DNA of 64,000 nucleotides from an uncultured Acetatifactor sp. (GCA_947595925.1 CANQEV010000003.1:1-64000); one strand, 5' to 3'. Shown: positions 9,117 through 17,861, numbered from the stretch's first letter. Notes: generated by a model not told the origin, from the sequence alone. Translations and numbers: made by a program.

Positions 9117-9464
9117 TTTTCCCTTGCTCGCAGTGGTCTGATTTACAAGGTATATGTCCGTGATCGGCCCGTTTGCATTCCAGAGGGTGTCTCCCTCGAA
9201 CTGTTCCAGCCATTCCACATACCCATCCTCGGATAACTTGTTCATATCCTTGCCACTGGCTGCAGAATTCATGATGAACCCTAATTTACTCGGAAGCTCA
9301 AAATCGACCTTCTCCGGCGCGCTGTCCATTTTTGAAAATGCAGCGATACCGTACATAAGATCGGAGTGAAAGACCTGTCTGTATCTTATTGCAGTAGCCC
9401 CATTTGCAAGCATAGGGAACGCTTTGGGTCCTTCCGTCGTAAGCAGTTCGATTTCCTTATACAT
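9111..9464 (-). CDS. Tail assembly chaperone (G part)
   Basis: About 117 residues starting MYKEIELLTTEGPKAFPMLANG. The start is chosen because GGAGG lies 8 bp upstream; longer in-frame starts lie inside the tail-tube gene. The protein matches the family of small chaperones encoded between the major tail protein and tape measure (a GATAIRYRQVFHSDL motif is common in Firmicutes phages). It should coat the tape measure during tail assembly and not remain in the virion. It ends at a slippery sequence. Confidence 0.75.
   Translation of the reverse strand: MYKEIELLTTEGPKAFPMLANGATAIRYRQVFHSDLMYGIAAFSKMDSAPEKVDFELPSKLGFIMNSAASGKDMNKLSEDGYVEWLEQFEGDTLWNANGPITDIYLVNQTTASKGKK
9117..9123 (-). other. 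Programmed -1 frameshift site G_GGA_AAA
   Basis: Minus-strand codons AAG GGA AAA AAA TGA contain the canonical X_XXY_YYZ heptamer GGGAAAA two codons before the stop of the tail chaperone. A -1 slip enters the 8926-9116 frame. Slippage between these two cistrons is conserved among long-tailed phages. Confidence 0.75.
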
Positions 9465-9474
9465 TTTTTCCTCC

Positions 9475-10062
9475 TTATTCCTCGTTCTTTTCCGGAGTAT
9501 ATACCTCGGAAAACCATGTCTCATATGCGCTGCTGTCTTTGTCACAGTCAGCCTTGGTCATGTCCTTATCCAGTGCCGTGCAGTGGATAGGCGCCGCTGT
9601 GATCGTTGACGACTCTGTCTGAACCTCAACAGATTCCGCCTTAGTTGTGGAGCTGACGGCCGGACGGGTGGACGTGCAATTGAACAGACAATGGCGTCTT
9701 GCATTGATATCTCCTGAAAACTCAAACAGGAGTGCAAAGGGCGCGGGGATGGCTCCGGTATCCTCGATCAGAACGCCGTTCTTGTCTGCCACATATCCTA
9801 AAATGTCCTTTTTGAAATCATCGGGATACAGGGCCACCTCAAGATCACCCTGATAACCGTTATTCGCTGTGACTGTGAAATACACGCCGTCATCGGCGTA
9901 AAAGTTGGTTGTGTCACCCTGCGCGTCCATTGACAAAGACACCGCACCCGGGATCCTTTTCGGCGTATCATAGGTGGCGGTATTAGTCTCGGCATCGATG
10001 GTGGCCTTTGCGTAATAGACATTTTTCAAGCCAAATTTCACCTTATTCTTGTTCATCTTCAT
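9475..10062 (-). CDS. Major tail (tube) protein
   Basis: A 195-residue protein of the phi13-type major tail family (KVKFGLKNVYYAKATID...RIPGAVSLSMDAQGD...FYADDGVYFT...GDLEVALYPDDF). It polymerises into the tail tube. The gene lies between the tail-completion gene and the tail chaperone, the standard order. Two in-frame ATGs (10062 and 10056) are possible; the second has the better spacing from GAGG. No Ig-like C-terminal domain is visible. Confidence 0.85.
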   Translation of the reverse strand: MKMNKNKVKFGLKNVYYAKATIDAETNTATYDTPKRIPGAVSLSMDAQGDTTNFYADDGVYFTVTANNGYQGDLEVALYPDDFKKDILGYVADKNGVLIEDTGAIPAPFALLFEFSGDINARRHCLFNCTSTRPAVSSTTKAESVEVQTESSTITAAPIHCTALDKDMTKADCDKDSSAYETWFSEVYTPEKNEE

Positions 10063-10408
10063 CTTCCTCTCTTTCTAAAACAGTAATGTCATAAGTAATC
10101 TGATACATTTTTTCTTTTTCGATCCACTCAGATTCTTTGTCCCAGGGAATCTCTTCATCATCCAGTATTTTCTCGACTGCTGCCTCGGTATTCGGATCAT
10201 ACCTGCTGGTATAGAGTTCAATTCCAATATCATATACGACAGCATAGACCTTTCCGTCTGCAAAGAAATTATCCGTTCCCTCCACTATGTAAGTTATAAA
10301 CGGAGGATCAGGTGGTTTATAATTTGCCGTCTGCGTCGGAAAGCTGTTAAATGCGTAGGGTAATCCTGTCCTACTCAGCAGATCATTCATCTTTTCGCCT
10401 ACCCTCAT
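10043..10408 (-). CDS. Tail terminator / minor tail protein
   Basis: A 121-residue protein (LPYAFNSFPTQTANYKPPDPPFITYIVEGTDNF...YDIGIELYTSRYDPNTEAAVEKILDD). This pattern, aromatic residues followed by a short helical segment and an acidic C terminus, is typical of the small tail-completion proteins encoded just before the major tail gene. It is expected to cap the tail tube where it meets the head. Overlaps the upstream gene by ATGA. Confidence 0.6.
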   Translation of the reverse strand: MRVGEKMNDLLSRTGLPYAFNSFPTQTANYKPPDPPFITYIVEGTDNFFADGKVYAVVYDIGIELYTSRYDPNTEAAVEKILDDEEIPWDKESEWIEKEKMYQITYDITVLEREEDEDEQE

Positions 10409-10803
10409 CCTCCCAGCGCCTCCTCAATTTTCTTTGCAAACGATTCTGCTGCTTTCTGCTCTGCTGCCGCGATATGCGGGTAAGCCGCGGCCGATCCTAT
10501 TGTCCGCCCTCCCCTTCGCAGCGCATGCCCGAATTCCAGTAGGTGAGTCAATGATGCCTGCTTATTATATAAGGTCCTGCTATATGTCCCAACTCTATCC
10601 CTGGTGATCTTGGATGTCCAACCTTTGGCATAAGTGCCTTTTTTCCTGGTGTGGCCCTTCGGTGAATTGGCTCTTAGATTTTTCACTGCATCTTTGGCTA
10701 TGTCGTCCACGATCTTCCGCGTCTGATCCTCTGCCAACTTCCCATAAGCATCCAGCTCCTCCATGATTGCATCCGCAAAACCGCTCATATTAACCTTGGT
10801 CAT
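10405..10803 (-). CDS. HK97 gp10-family tail-component protein
   Basis: The start at 10803 has AAGGTGG 6 bp upstream; a longer in-frame start lies within the previous gene. The 132-residue product (IMEELDAYGKLAEDQTRKIVDDIAKDAVKNLRANSP...YNKQASLTHLLEFGHALRRGGR) carries the LTHLLEFGH motif of the HK97 gp10 family, which acts at the head-tail junction. The run of overlapping genes here indicates translational coupling. Confidence 0.82.
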   Translation of the reverse strand: MTKVNMSGFADAIMEELDAYGKLAEDQTRKIVDDIAKDAVKNLRANSPKGHTRKKGTYAKGWTSKITRDRVGTYSRTLYNKQASLTHLLEFGHALRRGGRTIGSAAAYPHIAAAEQKAAESFAKKIEEALGG

Positions 10804-11104
10804 AATCGCCCACCTTTTTCTGCAGATAAAGCTCTGTCGTCTCACCCGCCTGATAGCTTCGGTAGATTCCATACCTCTCACCGTGGATTTCTGCGACCAG
10901 CTCGCCCCTATATTCCCGGGTTCTGATTTTCACTTGAAAGCTGGGATTTACTCCCTGCCTCCCGGCCTCTCCCCATTCAGCGCGGGTGATAGGGGACTTG
11001 CGTCCCCATATCGTCCTGGTGATTTCTTTCGGCACTAACTGTCCGAATGGATCCTTCTCATACGACTGACCGATAAGGGTTATCTTGATCGTGTTATCCA
11101 TCAT
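10790..11104 (-). CDS. Head closure / head-tail adaptor protein
   Basis: A 104-residue beta-rich protein (ITLIGQSYEKDPFGQLVPKEITRTIWGRKSPITRAEWGEAG) with the pattern of SPP1 gp16-like head closure proteins, encoded between the gp6-like connector and the gp10-like protein. It should form the ring that closes the portal channel and docks the tail. Two adjacent ATGs (11104, 11101) overlap the preceding stop. Confidence 0.72.
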   Translation of the reverse strand: MMDNTIKITLIGQSYEKDPFGQLVPKEITRTIWGRKSPITRAEWGEAGRQGVNPSFQVKIRTREYRGELVAEIHGERYGIYRSYQAGETTELYLQKKVGDYDQG

Positions 11105-11378
11105 CCTGTCCCTTCTCGTGCATCACACGGTTGTTTAGGGCATAGCGGAGCATTCGCGGCATCTGCATACCGGGATCCTGCCTCTGCTGATAGAGATACC
11201 CGGTATACATACGGCGGAGCCCTTCGTCGTCGTCACTGTCCGACAGCGTAATGCCCTCGCGCCTGATATTCGCCTCTGCCTCTTTCAACAACTGTTTTAA
11301 AAGGCCGTCCATGTCATCCTCGGTGATAAGCTGGTCGAGCTTAATCAGGTCTATCCTCTCCTGCTCCGTCATACTCAC
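11094..11378 (-). CDS. Head-tail connector, gp6-like
   Basis: A 94-residue helical, acidic protein (MTEQERIDLIKLDQLITEDDMDGLLKQLLKEAEANIRREG). Size, helical composition and position after the capsid genes match HK97 gp6-type connectors that stack under the portal ring. The motif LRRMYTGYLYQQRQDPGMQMPRMLRYALNNR is common in the clostridial versions. Overlaps its neighbours on both sides. Confidence 0.68.
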   Translation of the reverse strand: MSMTEQERIDLIKLDQLITEDDMDGLLKQLLKEAEANIRREGITLSDSDDDEGLRRMYTGYLYQQRQDPGMQMPRMLRYALNNRVMHEKGQDDG

Positions 11379-11743
11379 GCCTCCCGCTTGAACGTCGCTT
11401 TTTTGAAGTTCAGGGTGGCGACCGCTACATTGTCAACGCTGACCTTCACGATCGTGTCCTTGTCCTTTATCTTTGCGACGAGCATACTGTCATCCGGGAA
11501 CGGATTCTTTCTTACCGTCCCGTTTACCTCGGTTTCGACCTCTTCCCCGATCTTGCCGATCTTCACGGGCATATAGTATCCTTTACTTCCTTTCGCGTAC
11601 CCGTCATAGCTGGAATTGTATTTCAGCGTCCCGAGTACGGTGCCGGATTCAAGAATCTTTGTGTCGTCGGAGACCAGATCAGATGTATGTTTGCCCAGCA
11701 GCTCCTGACCTTTGGGCGGTACTTCTAAGCGGTCAGGAGCCAT
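11375..11743 (-). CDS. Probable head decoration / fibre protein
   Basis: A 122-residue beta-rich protein directly after the capsid gene, sharing TAATG with its stop. It has repeated short strands (GTVLGTLKYNSSYDGYAKGSKGYYMPVKI, TIVKVSVDNVAVATLNF) and no cysteines. Position and composition suggest a capsid decoration or head-fibre protein, but I do not recognise a named family. The last 35 residues resemble an Ig-like strand pair. Confidence 0.45.
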   Translation of the reverse strand: MAPDRLEVPPKGQELLGKHTSDLVSDDTKILESGTVLGTLKYNSSYDGYAKGSKGYYMPVKIGKIGEEVETEVNGTVRKNPFPDDSMLVAKIKDKDTIVKVSVDNVAVATLNFKKATFKREA

Positions 11744-13095
11744 TACCCCATATTTGCAGTATCCTCCGCAAAGTCGGTCTGTGGTTTCAACTCGTCCGCC
11801 TCGAAGGTGGCACCGTTGATACCGATAGCGACAAACGCTTCTTTTTTCAGCACCTTGCCGTCATATCTGGCCGTTCCCTTGATCACCGTCTCGTCCTCGA
11901 TGAACTTCACCTCTTTGGACTGTGCGATTGCCGCTCCCTTCCGCTCGCCGAGCAGGTACATGCTCGCATAGCCGCCGATGATGATGTTGTCCTTGATGAA
12001 ATCAAGGGTGATAATTTCGCCGCCGATCACGGGCATAACGCTGTTCACGTCGGCCACGATAGCACCGCTGGCGTTGAAGGTCAGCGCTTCCGCTTTTACG
12101 GCGGTCAGCGTGGTCTCATTCATCAGCCAGATCTTCCGCTTGTTCGGCGTGTAGTTCGCCTTCGCCTTGCCTGACGCGATCAGGAAATCCTTGAAGAACT
12201 TCGCCCCGGTGGACGCGACAGGAATAGTTACCTTGTTCGCTTCATCCAGATTTTTTACAATGCCCTCCGGCTTTTTCTCGCCGTCACCGAATACAATGGC
12301 CTTATCCAACGCATAGCCGATAGCCTGGCCAATAGCGTCGATGATGTTGCCAAGCAGGTCAACGTCATTATCCTCGAGAATCCAGTTGGACACCGGTATG
12401 AATCCGGCCACCTTGTAGCCGTCGATGTCTACCTGAGAGAAGGACAACGCAAGCTCATTGATCTTTCCGCCCTGCTCCGTCCACACAGCTTCCGGGATCG
12501 TCCCAAGCACAGGAACGCGAGCCTTGCCGCCGATCTGTTTCAGGTTCACGACGGAGCGCAACTTGGAATAGCGGTTGACGGTATCTTTGAGCAACGGAAG
12601 CACTTCCTCCGGGATGATGATGTCGGTTCCATTAACGGCACGGATGTTCCGCACGTCGGCGATGAACTTCCGCACGTTCTCGATCTCGCAGAAGACTTTT
12701 CTCTCCGTATAGCTCATGTCTGCATATCTTTTCATGATGTTTACTCCTCTCTTTCTGCCCGTAGGCATATTGTCATGGTCGTTCTGTTCAGTTCTGACAG
12801 GATCATCTGTCGGCTGGTCGCCCTCTTCGGCGTCAAGGATTTCCTGCAGCTTGTCGATAGCCTCCTGAATCTTCGACTTCTCCTCCTCATTGGCCCTCTT
12901 TTCTTCGTTGAGCGCGTCTACCTCGCCCTCCACGGCGGCGCGTTCCTCATCGGTCGCATCGTCGCCCAGCTCATTGATCGCATTTTCCAGCTCCATCTCG
13001 CGCTTACTGAAATCAGCGTCCTTTGCCCTGCAGGCTTCCAGGCGCATCTTTTCGGCGTCGATTTTCTTTCTTGTCAAAAGTGCTTTCAGTGCCAT
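11743..13095 (-). CDS. Major capsid protein, HK97 fold
   Basis: A 450-residue protein with an N-terminal charged coiled coil (about 1-105, rich in EEER repeats) that acts as the scaffolding delta domain and is expected to be removed by the protease encoded next door. The mature part starts near MKRYADMSYTERKVFCEIENV and contains HK97-fold signatures (VLPLLKDTVNRYSKLRSVVNLKQIGGKARVPV..., DVDLLGNIIDAIGQAIGYALDKAIVFGDGEKKPEGI). Shares TAATG with the protease gene. Confidence 0.93.
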   Translation of the reverse strand: MALKALLTRKKIDAEKMRLEACRAKDADFSKREMELENAINELGDDATDEERAAVEGEVDALNEEKRANEEEKSKIQEAIDKLQEILDAEEGDQPTDDPVRTEQNDHDNMPTGRKRGVNIMKRYADMSYTERKVFCEIENVRKFIADVRNIRAVNGTDIIIPEEVLPLLKDTVNRYSKLRSVVNLKQIGGKARVPVLGTIPEAVWTEQGGKINELALSFSQVDIDGYKVAGFIPVSNWILEDNDVDLLGNIIDAIGQAIGYALDKAIVFGDGEKKPEGIVKNLDEANKVTIPVASTGAKFFKDFLIASGKAKANYTPNKRKIWLMNETTLTAVKAEALTFNASGAIVADVNSVMPVIGGEIITLDFIKDNIIIGGYASMYLLGERKGAAIAQSKEVKFIEDETVIKGTARYDGKVLKKEAFVAIGINGATFEADELKPQTDFAEDTANMG

Positions 13096-13682
13096 TACTC
13101 CTTACCTCCGTTTAATTTTTTGAGTGTCCTCTGCCTCCATGCCTCGCCGCTCCGCCTTCTGAAATCCTCCGCATCCTTTTTCCTTGCGGAAATCGCTGTC
13201 TCCTCGTAAGCGGGGAACGTGCACGGGCTCACTTCATACAGCTTTACGGCCTTGATCGTCCAGTGAAGGTCCTTGCCGTTATCCTTGTCATCTACGGTCT
13301 GTTCAAGGATATCGAAGCCGAAAGAACACTGGCTGACATCGCCCCGCTGGACCCGGGCGTAAAGGTTCATCGCATCGCTATCGTTCGGATTGATTTTGAT
13401 GCGCCCCCAAAGCCCGTGGTCGTCTGTGCGAAGTTCAAGCGTCTTTGCCGTCGTCCGCCCAAGCACAAGGGTATCATTGTGATTGATCAATGCCCGTATA
13501 TCATCGTCGAGGGCGTTCTTGAATGCGCCCTTGTCGATGCTCTCCGACAAGTGGGTACCGAACCAATCAGTCCCCATGTCGTAAACGCTGTCGAATACTG
13601 CAAAATAGCCTTCAATGAAAGGCTCACTTTCGCCGCCGTCCGCCCGGAGCGTCGCGGCGATGTTCCTTACCTGATATTTCAT
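13095..13682 (-). CDS. Prohead maturation protease, HK97 (U35) family
   Basis: A 195-residue serine protease that cleaves the capsid scaffold domain during maturation. Visible family motifs are IEGYFAVFDSVYDMGTDWFGT, ALINHNDTLVLGRT (with the active-site His), and the Ser region RGDVSQCSFGFDI. The C terminus is basic and helical, as is usual for incorporation into the prohead. Overlaps the portal gene by ATGA and the capsid gene by TAATG. Confidence 0.92.
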   Translation of the reverse strand: MKYQVRNIAATLRADGGESEPFIEGYFAVFDSVYDMGTDWFGTHLSESIDKGAFKNALDDDIRALINHNDTLVLGRTTAKTLELRTDDHGLWGRIKINPNDSDAMNLYARVQRGDVSQCSFGFDILEQTVDDKDNGKDLHWTIKAVKLYEVSPCTFPAYEETAISARKKDAEDFRRRSGEAWRQRTLKKLNGGKE

Positions 13683-14872
13683 TCTGTACCTCCATTCTGC
13701 ACGAGTTTCTTCTGGTCTCCGATAGTCCCAAGCGGAATATAGTTTTCGAGGATCACCAGCTCGTCAAGCCCTTCCTTCGGCGTCATGCCGATAACGTCCC
13801 GAACCTCATTCCCGGTCACGATACCCCTCACATAGAGGTCGGTGTATACCTGTTCAAGCACCTGCAGGTCGTAGTTGTAAAGCGACCGGATGTTGAACTT
13901 GAAATACCAGTTCGGTGAGATCAGCAGTTTCTTCGTGAGTTCCTGCTGAATCATGTTCGCCAGGCACATCACGGTCGTGTTAATGAAGTTGTTCCACTCG
14001 TCCTTGTTGTAGGCTCCGACGCCCAGCACGAAGGCCGGCACTCCGAGGATACTCGCCACCGTCTCCTTGTCCATCTTCACACTGTCGGAGATCGCGAGGT
14101 CACTCAAAGAGAGCGGCTTTACCTGCTCAACAGAGAACTGCTCCGCGGGAATAAGCCACGGTTCCCCTGCGTTGCTGTTTTCAACATAGGATTCCAAGAG
14201 CTTTTTCCTCCCAGTCGGAGAGGAAAACTCTTCCGTCAGGGCATCCACCTTCACGATCAGCGATGGCTTCCACTTCGACGACATGAAAGATTTCTTTGTG
14301 GCCGCTGCCTGATTCAGTGTCTTCGCCACCTCTCCGAGCGCCACCGTCTGGCCTCTTCCCTTCCATGGCCTGTTGTGGTCTGGGTTTATGAGGAAATGCA
14401 GCACATCCTCGCTATCGTACAGTTTGTCGTCAATCTGCACGGAGTACCCAAACCCCTGCTCATGATCGCTAAGAATCACCCGCGAGGGCGGTATCTTTAC
14501 GAGATCTCCGAGGTAGCCGTCTCGCGTGAACGGGAACACAATGCAGTTACCTTTGAGCAGGACCGTCTGCACTATGTCCGTCATCCATACCTGCCGGGTC
14601 TGGTAGTGATTTGGGGACACGTCCACGTGCTTCGACAGCTCATTCTTTATCCGAAAATCACCGCCCTTATCGCTGTTGCTCATAAGGTGTATCGTCATAG
14701 AGCCGATCAGCGACGCTATTCTGTTTACCCCGGCTATAATCTCCGGGCAATGGTCAAGCGTGGTGTACCCCGGTATGGTGATTTCATCATCCGATTTCAG
14801 CCAGAAGGCCAGGGCGCCTTCTCCTGTGAGCTGCGGGTTCAGCTCACTTCTTTTTTTCTGGAATAATCTCAT
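13679..14872 (-). CDS. Phage portal protein, HK97 type
   Basis: About 397 residues from the ATG at 14872, which overlaps the terminase stop; ATG 14884 is an alternative. The portal forms the dodecameric DNA channel at one capsid vertex. Family motifs include EITIPGYTTLDHCPEIIAGVNRIASLIGSMTIHL, GYSVQIDDKLYDSEDVLHFLINPD and SILGVPAFVLGVG. Gene order terminase-portal-protease-capsid is the HK97 standard. Confidence 0.92.
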   Translation of the reverse strand: MRLFQKKRSELNPQLTGEGALAFWLKSDDEITIPGYTTLDHCPEIIAGVNRIASLIGSMTIHLMSNSDKGGDFRIKNELSKHVDVSPNHYQTRQVWMTDIVQTVLLKGNCIVFPFTRDGYLGDLVKIPPSRVILSDHEQGFGYSVQIDDKLYDSEDVLHFLINPDHNRPWKGRGQTVALGEVAKTLNQAAATKKSFMSSKWKPSLIVKVDALTEEFSSPTGRKKLLESYVENSNAGEPWLIPAEQFSVEQVKPLSLSDLAISDSVKMDKETVASILGVPAFVLGVGAYNKDEWNNFINTTVMCLANMIQQELTKKLLISPNWYFKFNIRSLYNYDLQVLEQVYTDLYVRGIVTGNEVRDVIGMTPKEGLDELVILENYIPLGTIGDQKKLVQNGGTE

Positions 14873-16641
14873 TCTCCCCACCATTTCCTTGCCTTCTGAG
14901 TTTTTTCCATGTCCTGCTCCTTTCTTGTGCATGCAAATACTGCTGCGTCGAATACATCTATTCTGTACTTCCCACTTTCTCCGTCTATTTTTTCATACTG
15001 AATCATGTCATCCGTCTTCTCAATTGCGCTTACGTTCTGGATGCAGTATTCAAACGGCTCCGCGTGGCAGTAGTACAGTTCACCGTTCTTTGCCTTTGTC
15101 TCTATGTGCCGGAAACCGTCAGATTTCAGGTAGTAATACTGCGGCTGATCCACTATATCAAATCCCGCGTTTTTCATACCAAGCCAATACTCCTTGGCAA
15201 ATTTACGGTCGTGTCCTACCTGTTTAATTCGGAACCCTCTCTTCCGCATGGCGACATACCAGTTTACGATCTCCGCAATGTTTGTTGTCGGAGCATTGCT
15301 CATGTCCAGCCATCCGTCGTCCTTCCATCCGAACAGTGGTATATTGTCTTCGTCCGCTTTTTTTGCGGCAGCCACTACCGGGAACCAGCAATGCGGTATG
15401 ATGATGTCAACATCGACAGTCTTTCCGTCCTGCCTCTTATATCCGTAGTATGTTCCGTATAATACGCCGGCTGTCAAGTCATGCAGCTTGGCCAGATCAG
15501 AGCCTCCATACCAGACGATAGGCAGCTTGGCCAGTTCATCGACCGTCCAGCTATACTGCCTGTCAGAGCTCCGAAATTCCTCAATATTGAAATAGGCCTT
15601 TACTGCTGTTGTATAAATGTTTAACGACCTGGAAAGAAAGTCTTTCCTCTGGATCGGATCATTCTGGGCCTGCCTGGCATCGTTCATGATATCCTCTGGA
15701 CGGATCGTGATCCCGTAGGACGGATTCGCCTTTTTGTGCTGCACCGGATCCAGATAATCCACATTTCCCTTTTCGTCCTGATCTGCTTTTGAAATAAAAA
15801 CAAATAATGTATCATCTTTGATCGTTCCGTTTACGACTTTTAATGCATACTGTAACCTGTGATAACAGAATGAGTTTTCATTGTCTCCCGCCGTTGTAAT
15901 TCCGATCATCAGCTTGTTTGTGTATGCCTTCATGGCCTCCTTGAATCTGTTATATTGCGACGCTTTCTTCATCGCCTGGATTTCATCTGCAATACAGCAG
16001 TTACAGTTAAATGAATCCTGAGCTTCCGGGTTTGCCGCCATAGCCTCGATCCTGATCTTTCCAGTTTCTTCTCCTTCCGAGTCATGAAATGATGTCTGAA
16101 TCGAATGTTCCACGTAAGAATCCTTGATGTCGAAGTTGTCCTTTTCCCCCATTTGGATGATATTGCTTTTGATAAAATCAAATGATTGCAACGCCTGCTT
16201 CATAGCCGCGGCCACAATATAGACATTGGATCCGGATTCCCGCTGAAGCAATGCTATGCCAAAAGCAAGCGCTCCGGCAAAGCTCGTTTTTCCATTTTTC
16301 CTAGGTATAAAAATAAAGGCTTCTTTGTATTTCCTCTCTTTCGTATTTTGATAGTAGAACCCCAGGAGAGCATAGACAATAAATTTCTGCCAGGGGACCA
16401 GGATGAACGGTTTTCCTTTTAAGGACGTTCCATCCAATGATTCGCCCTTCTGGTGCACGAAGGTCATCTCTATGATCCCAATCACAAAATCTGCCGATTT
16501 CGGATCAAAATATAAATCCGGTCTCTTCAGATCGTCCAGGAATCTCTGACATGCCATTCCAATCTCTTCTGCCGCCACTTCTGTTCCGGACACAACGTCA
16601 TCTATGTATTTTTTTACGATCTTCCAATATTTCCCCTTCAT
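14869..16641 (-). CDS. Terminase large subunit
   Basis: A 590-residue DNA-packaging motor. The ATPase domain has a Walker A variant PRKNGKTS at 113-120 and a Walker B CCIADEIQAM near 212-221, followed by a coupling segment (GITTAGDNENSFCYHRL). The C-terminal RNase H-like nuclease (VWYGGSDLAKLHDLTAG with an acidic residue) starts near 380. The P27/HK97-like terminase type matches the small subunit encoded just before it and the cos-type layout with an HNH gene. Starts at ATGA overlapping the small-subunit stop. Confidence 0.94.
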   Translation of the reverse strand: MKGKYWKIVKKYIDDVVSGTEVAAEEIGMACQRFLDDLKRPDLYFDPKSADFVIGIIEMTFVHQKGESLDGTSLKGKPFILVPWQKFIVYALLGFYYQNTKERKYKEAFIFIPRKNGKTSFAGALAFGIALLQRESGSNVYIVAAAMKQALQSFDFIKSNIIQMGEKDNFDIKDSYVEHSIQTSFHDSEGEETGKIRIEAMAANPEAQDSFNCNCCIADEIQAMKKASQYNRFKEAMKAYTNKLMIGITTAGDNENSFCYHRLQYALKVVNGTIKDDTLFVFISKADQDEKGNVDYLDPVQHKKANPSYGITIRPEDIMNDARQAQNDPIQRKDFLSRSLNIYTTAVKAYFNIEEFRSSDRQYSWTVDELAKLPIVWYGGSDLAKLHDLTAGVLYGTYYGYKRQDGKTVDVDIIIPHCWFPVVAAAKKADEDNIPLFGWKDDGWLDMSNAPTTNIAEIVNWYVAMRKRGFRIKQVGHDRKFAKEYWLGMKNAGFDIVDQPQYYYLKSDGFRHIETKAKNGELYYCHAEPFEYCIQNVSAIEKTDDMIQYEKIDGESGKYRIDVFDAAVFACTRKEQDMEKTQKARKWWGE

Positions 16642-16997
16642 GAGAGCTTTTCTATGGCATTCTCCAGCTTTGACCGTTTCTTTTTTCCAATTGACGCGTT
16701 CGTGATGTGCCTCAGACCTGCCGGCGTCAGTCCCAGGTCCCTCCAGTAAGACAGCGCCGATTTGTTCAGATCATCCCATATCGCAAGGACCGGATTTTTA
16801 ACCATGTTTTCCTGATTAGCCTTATTTGTGTGAATGATAACCGGCTGCTCCCCAGTCTCTTTGTACTGCTCCGCCGCGGCATCTCTTTTTTCTAAGATTT
16901 CCGCCAGCGTTTCAATGACACTGTCGAAGTATGGCTCATACGTTCCCGCCTCTTTGCATGCCTTAATCACCTTAATTTTCCAACCTTTCTTTGTCAT
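16638..16997 (-). CDS. Terminase small subunit, P27 family
   Basis: A 119-residue helical protein with the P27-type arrangement: an N-terminal DNA-recognition helical pair (WKIKVIKACKEAGTYEPYFDSVIETLAEILEKRDAAAEQY), then NPVLAIWDDLNKSALSYWRDLGLTPAGLRHI, the most conserved segment of the family. It recognises the packaging site and loads the large subunit. The intergenic DNA upstream (16998-17116) is where a cos site would lie. Confidence 0.88.
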   Translation of the reverse strand: MTKKGWKIKVIKACKEAGTYEPYFDSVIETLAEILEKRDAAAEQYKETGEQPVIIHTNKANQENMVKNPVLAIWDDLNKSALSYWRDLGLTPAGLRHITNASIGKKKRSKLENAIEKLS

Positions 16998-17116
16998 TGC
17001 TCCTGGCCATTTCCCCTTTTTCTATTTTTTTGCCGTATATATATCATTCTCCACACGCCGTTTTCCAGCTTTTTTTCTTTGCTAGCACAATCGGGGGGGG
17101 GATTATCAAAAAAAGT
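16998..17116. other. Candidate cos region with a G9 homopolymer
   Basis: The gap between the HNH gene and the small terminase gene contains a run of nine G at 17093-17101 and AT-rich flanks. In HK97-like phages with a portal-linked HNH endonuclease, the cohesive-end site lies in this gap. No coding frame is apparent. The cut site cannot be read from sequence alone. Confidence 0.35.
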
Positions 17117-17386
17117 TTATTCGTAGTACCTTCCGCCTGCATGATGGCTTTTCGCAGCTTTACTCCCTTTCTCCGGATGCAGAATATTGTGGCATCTCTC
17201 GCATAGGGATATTAAGTTTGCATTATCGTAAACTAACTCCGGATAATCCTCTGCATGCTTGATATGGTGCACGATCCGCGCCTCCCGGATTCGGCCGTAC
17301 CTTCTGCAACGCTGACACTGGTATTGATCCCGGCGCAGGATAGCCGCTCTTTTCTTTTTCCATTTTTCCGAGTTGTAATCGAACAT
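17117..17386 (-). CDS. HNH endonuclease (packaging-associated)
   Basis: An 89-residue protein with a compact HNH fold: zinc cysteines in QCQRCRRYG and SLCERCHNILHP, and the catalytic HH pair in EARIVHHIKHAEDYPEL followed by the conserved Asn of NLISLC. In HK97-like cos phages such proteins next to terminase stimulate specific cos cleavage by TerL. It is the first gene of the late operon. Confidence 0.9.
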   Translation of the reverse strand: MFDYNSEKWKKKRAAILRRDQYQCQRCRRYGRIREARIVHHIKHAEDYPELVYDNANLISLCERCHNILHPEKGSKAAKSHHAGGRYYE

Positions 17387-17508
17387 GTTATCTTGTAGCC
17401 AAGACTGCTGCCTTATGCCTCCTATATCCTTCCCTGTATCTGCCCCGTGCTGAAGTTCCTTTAGTTATTATTATAATGGTGCGTTTGGTGCTTTGTGTGC
17501 GTTTTTTG

Positions 17509-17561
17509 TGCGTATTTTATACGCATTTCTTCTTGACAAATGCGCATAAAGTGCGTATAAT
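17509..17561 (+). promoter_or_regulatory. hicAB promoter and operator
   Basis: TTGACA (17533-17538), 17-bp spacer, TATAAT (17556-17561) is a consensus promoter. Upstream is the inverted repeat TGCGTAT TTT ATACGCA (17509-17525), and parts of the same motif (TGCGCATAAAGTGCGTA) recur in the spacer. The repeats probably bind the ribbon-helix-helix domain of HicB for autorepression. Confidence 0.8.
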
Positions 17562-17591
17562 AAAAATATCAAAAGGAAAGGAGGTGCCAAT

Positions 17592-17762
17592 TTGAAGCGT
17601 GCTGATCTGATTAATACACTAGAGATAAACGGATGGTACCTACTACGTCATGGATCCAATCACGACATATATACGGATGGACAACGTATGGAAACCATTC
17701 CGAGACATAAAGAAATAAAAGAATACTTAGCAATACAGATTCTAAAGAGAGCCGGGATTTAA
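17592..17762 (+). CDS. hicA: HicA toxin (mRNA interferase), TTG start
   Basis: A 56-residue protein starting at TTG with an excellent ribosome site (AAAGGAGGTG, 5-bp spacing). The sequence KRADLINTLEINGWYLLRHG SNHDIY then PRHKEIKEYLA shows the HicA double-stranded RNA-binding fold, with the catalytic His in RHGSNHDIY. HicA cleaves mRNA unless bound by HicB, encoded 100 bp downstream. The gene is easily missed because it is short and begins with TTG. It runs against the surrounding phage operons. Confidence 0.88.
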   Translation: MKRADLINTLEINGWYLLRHGSNHDIYTDGQRMETIPRHKEIKEYLAIQILKRAGI

Positions 17763-17861
17763 TCCCGGATCTCCTTGGAATTTTAATAGATCAGCACTTT
17801 TTACATATAATATTTTATGAATACGCCAAGGAAGAAGAGAAAGAGAAGGAGAAAAAAATCA

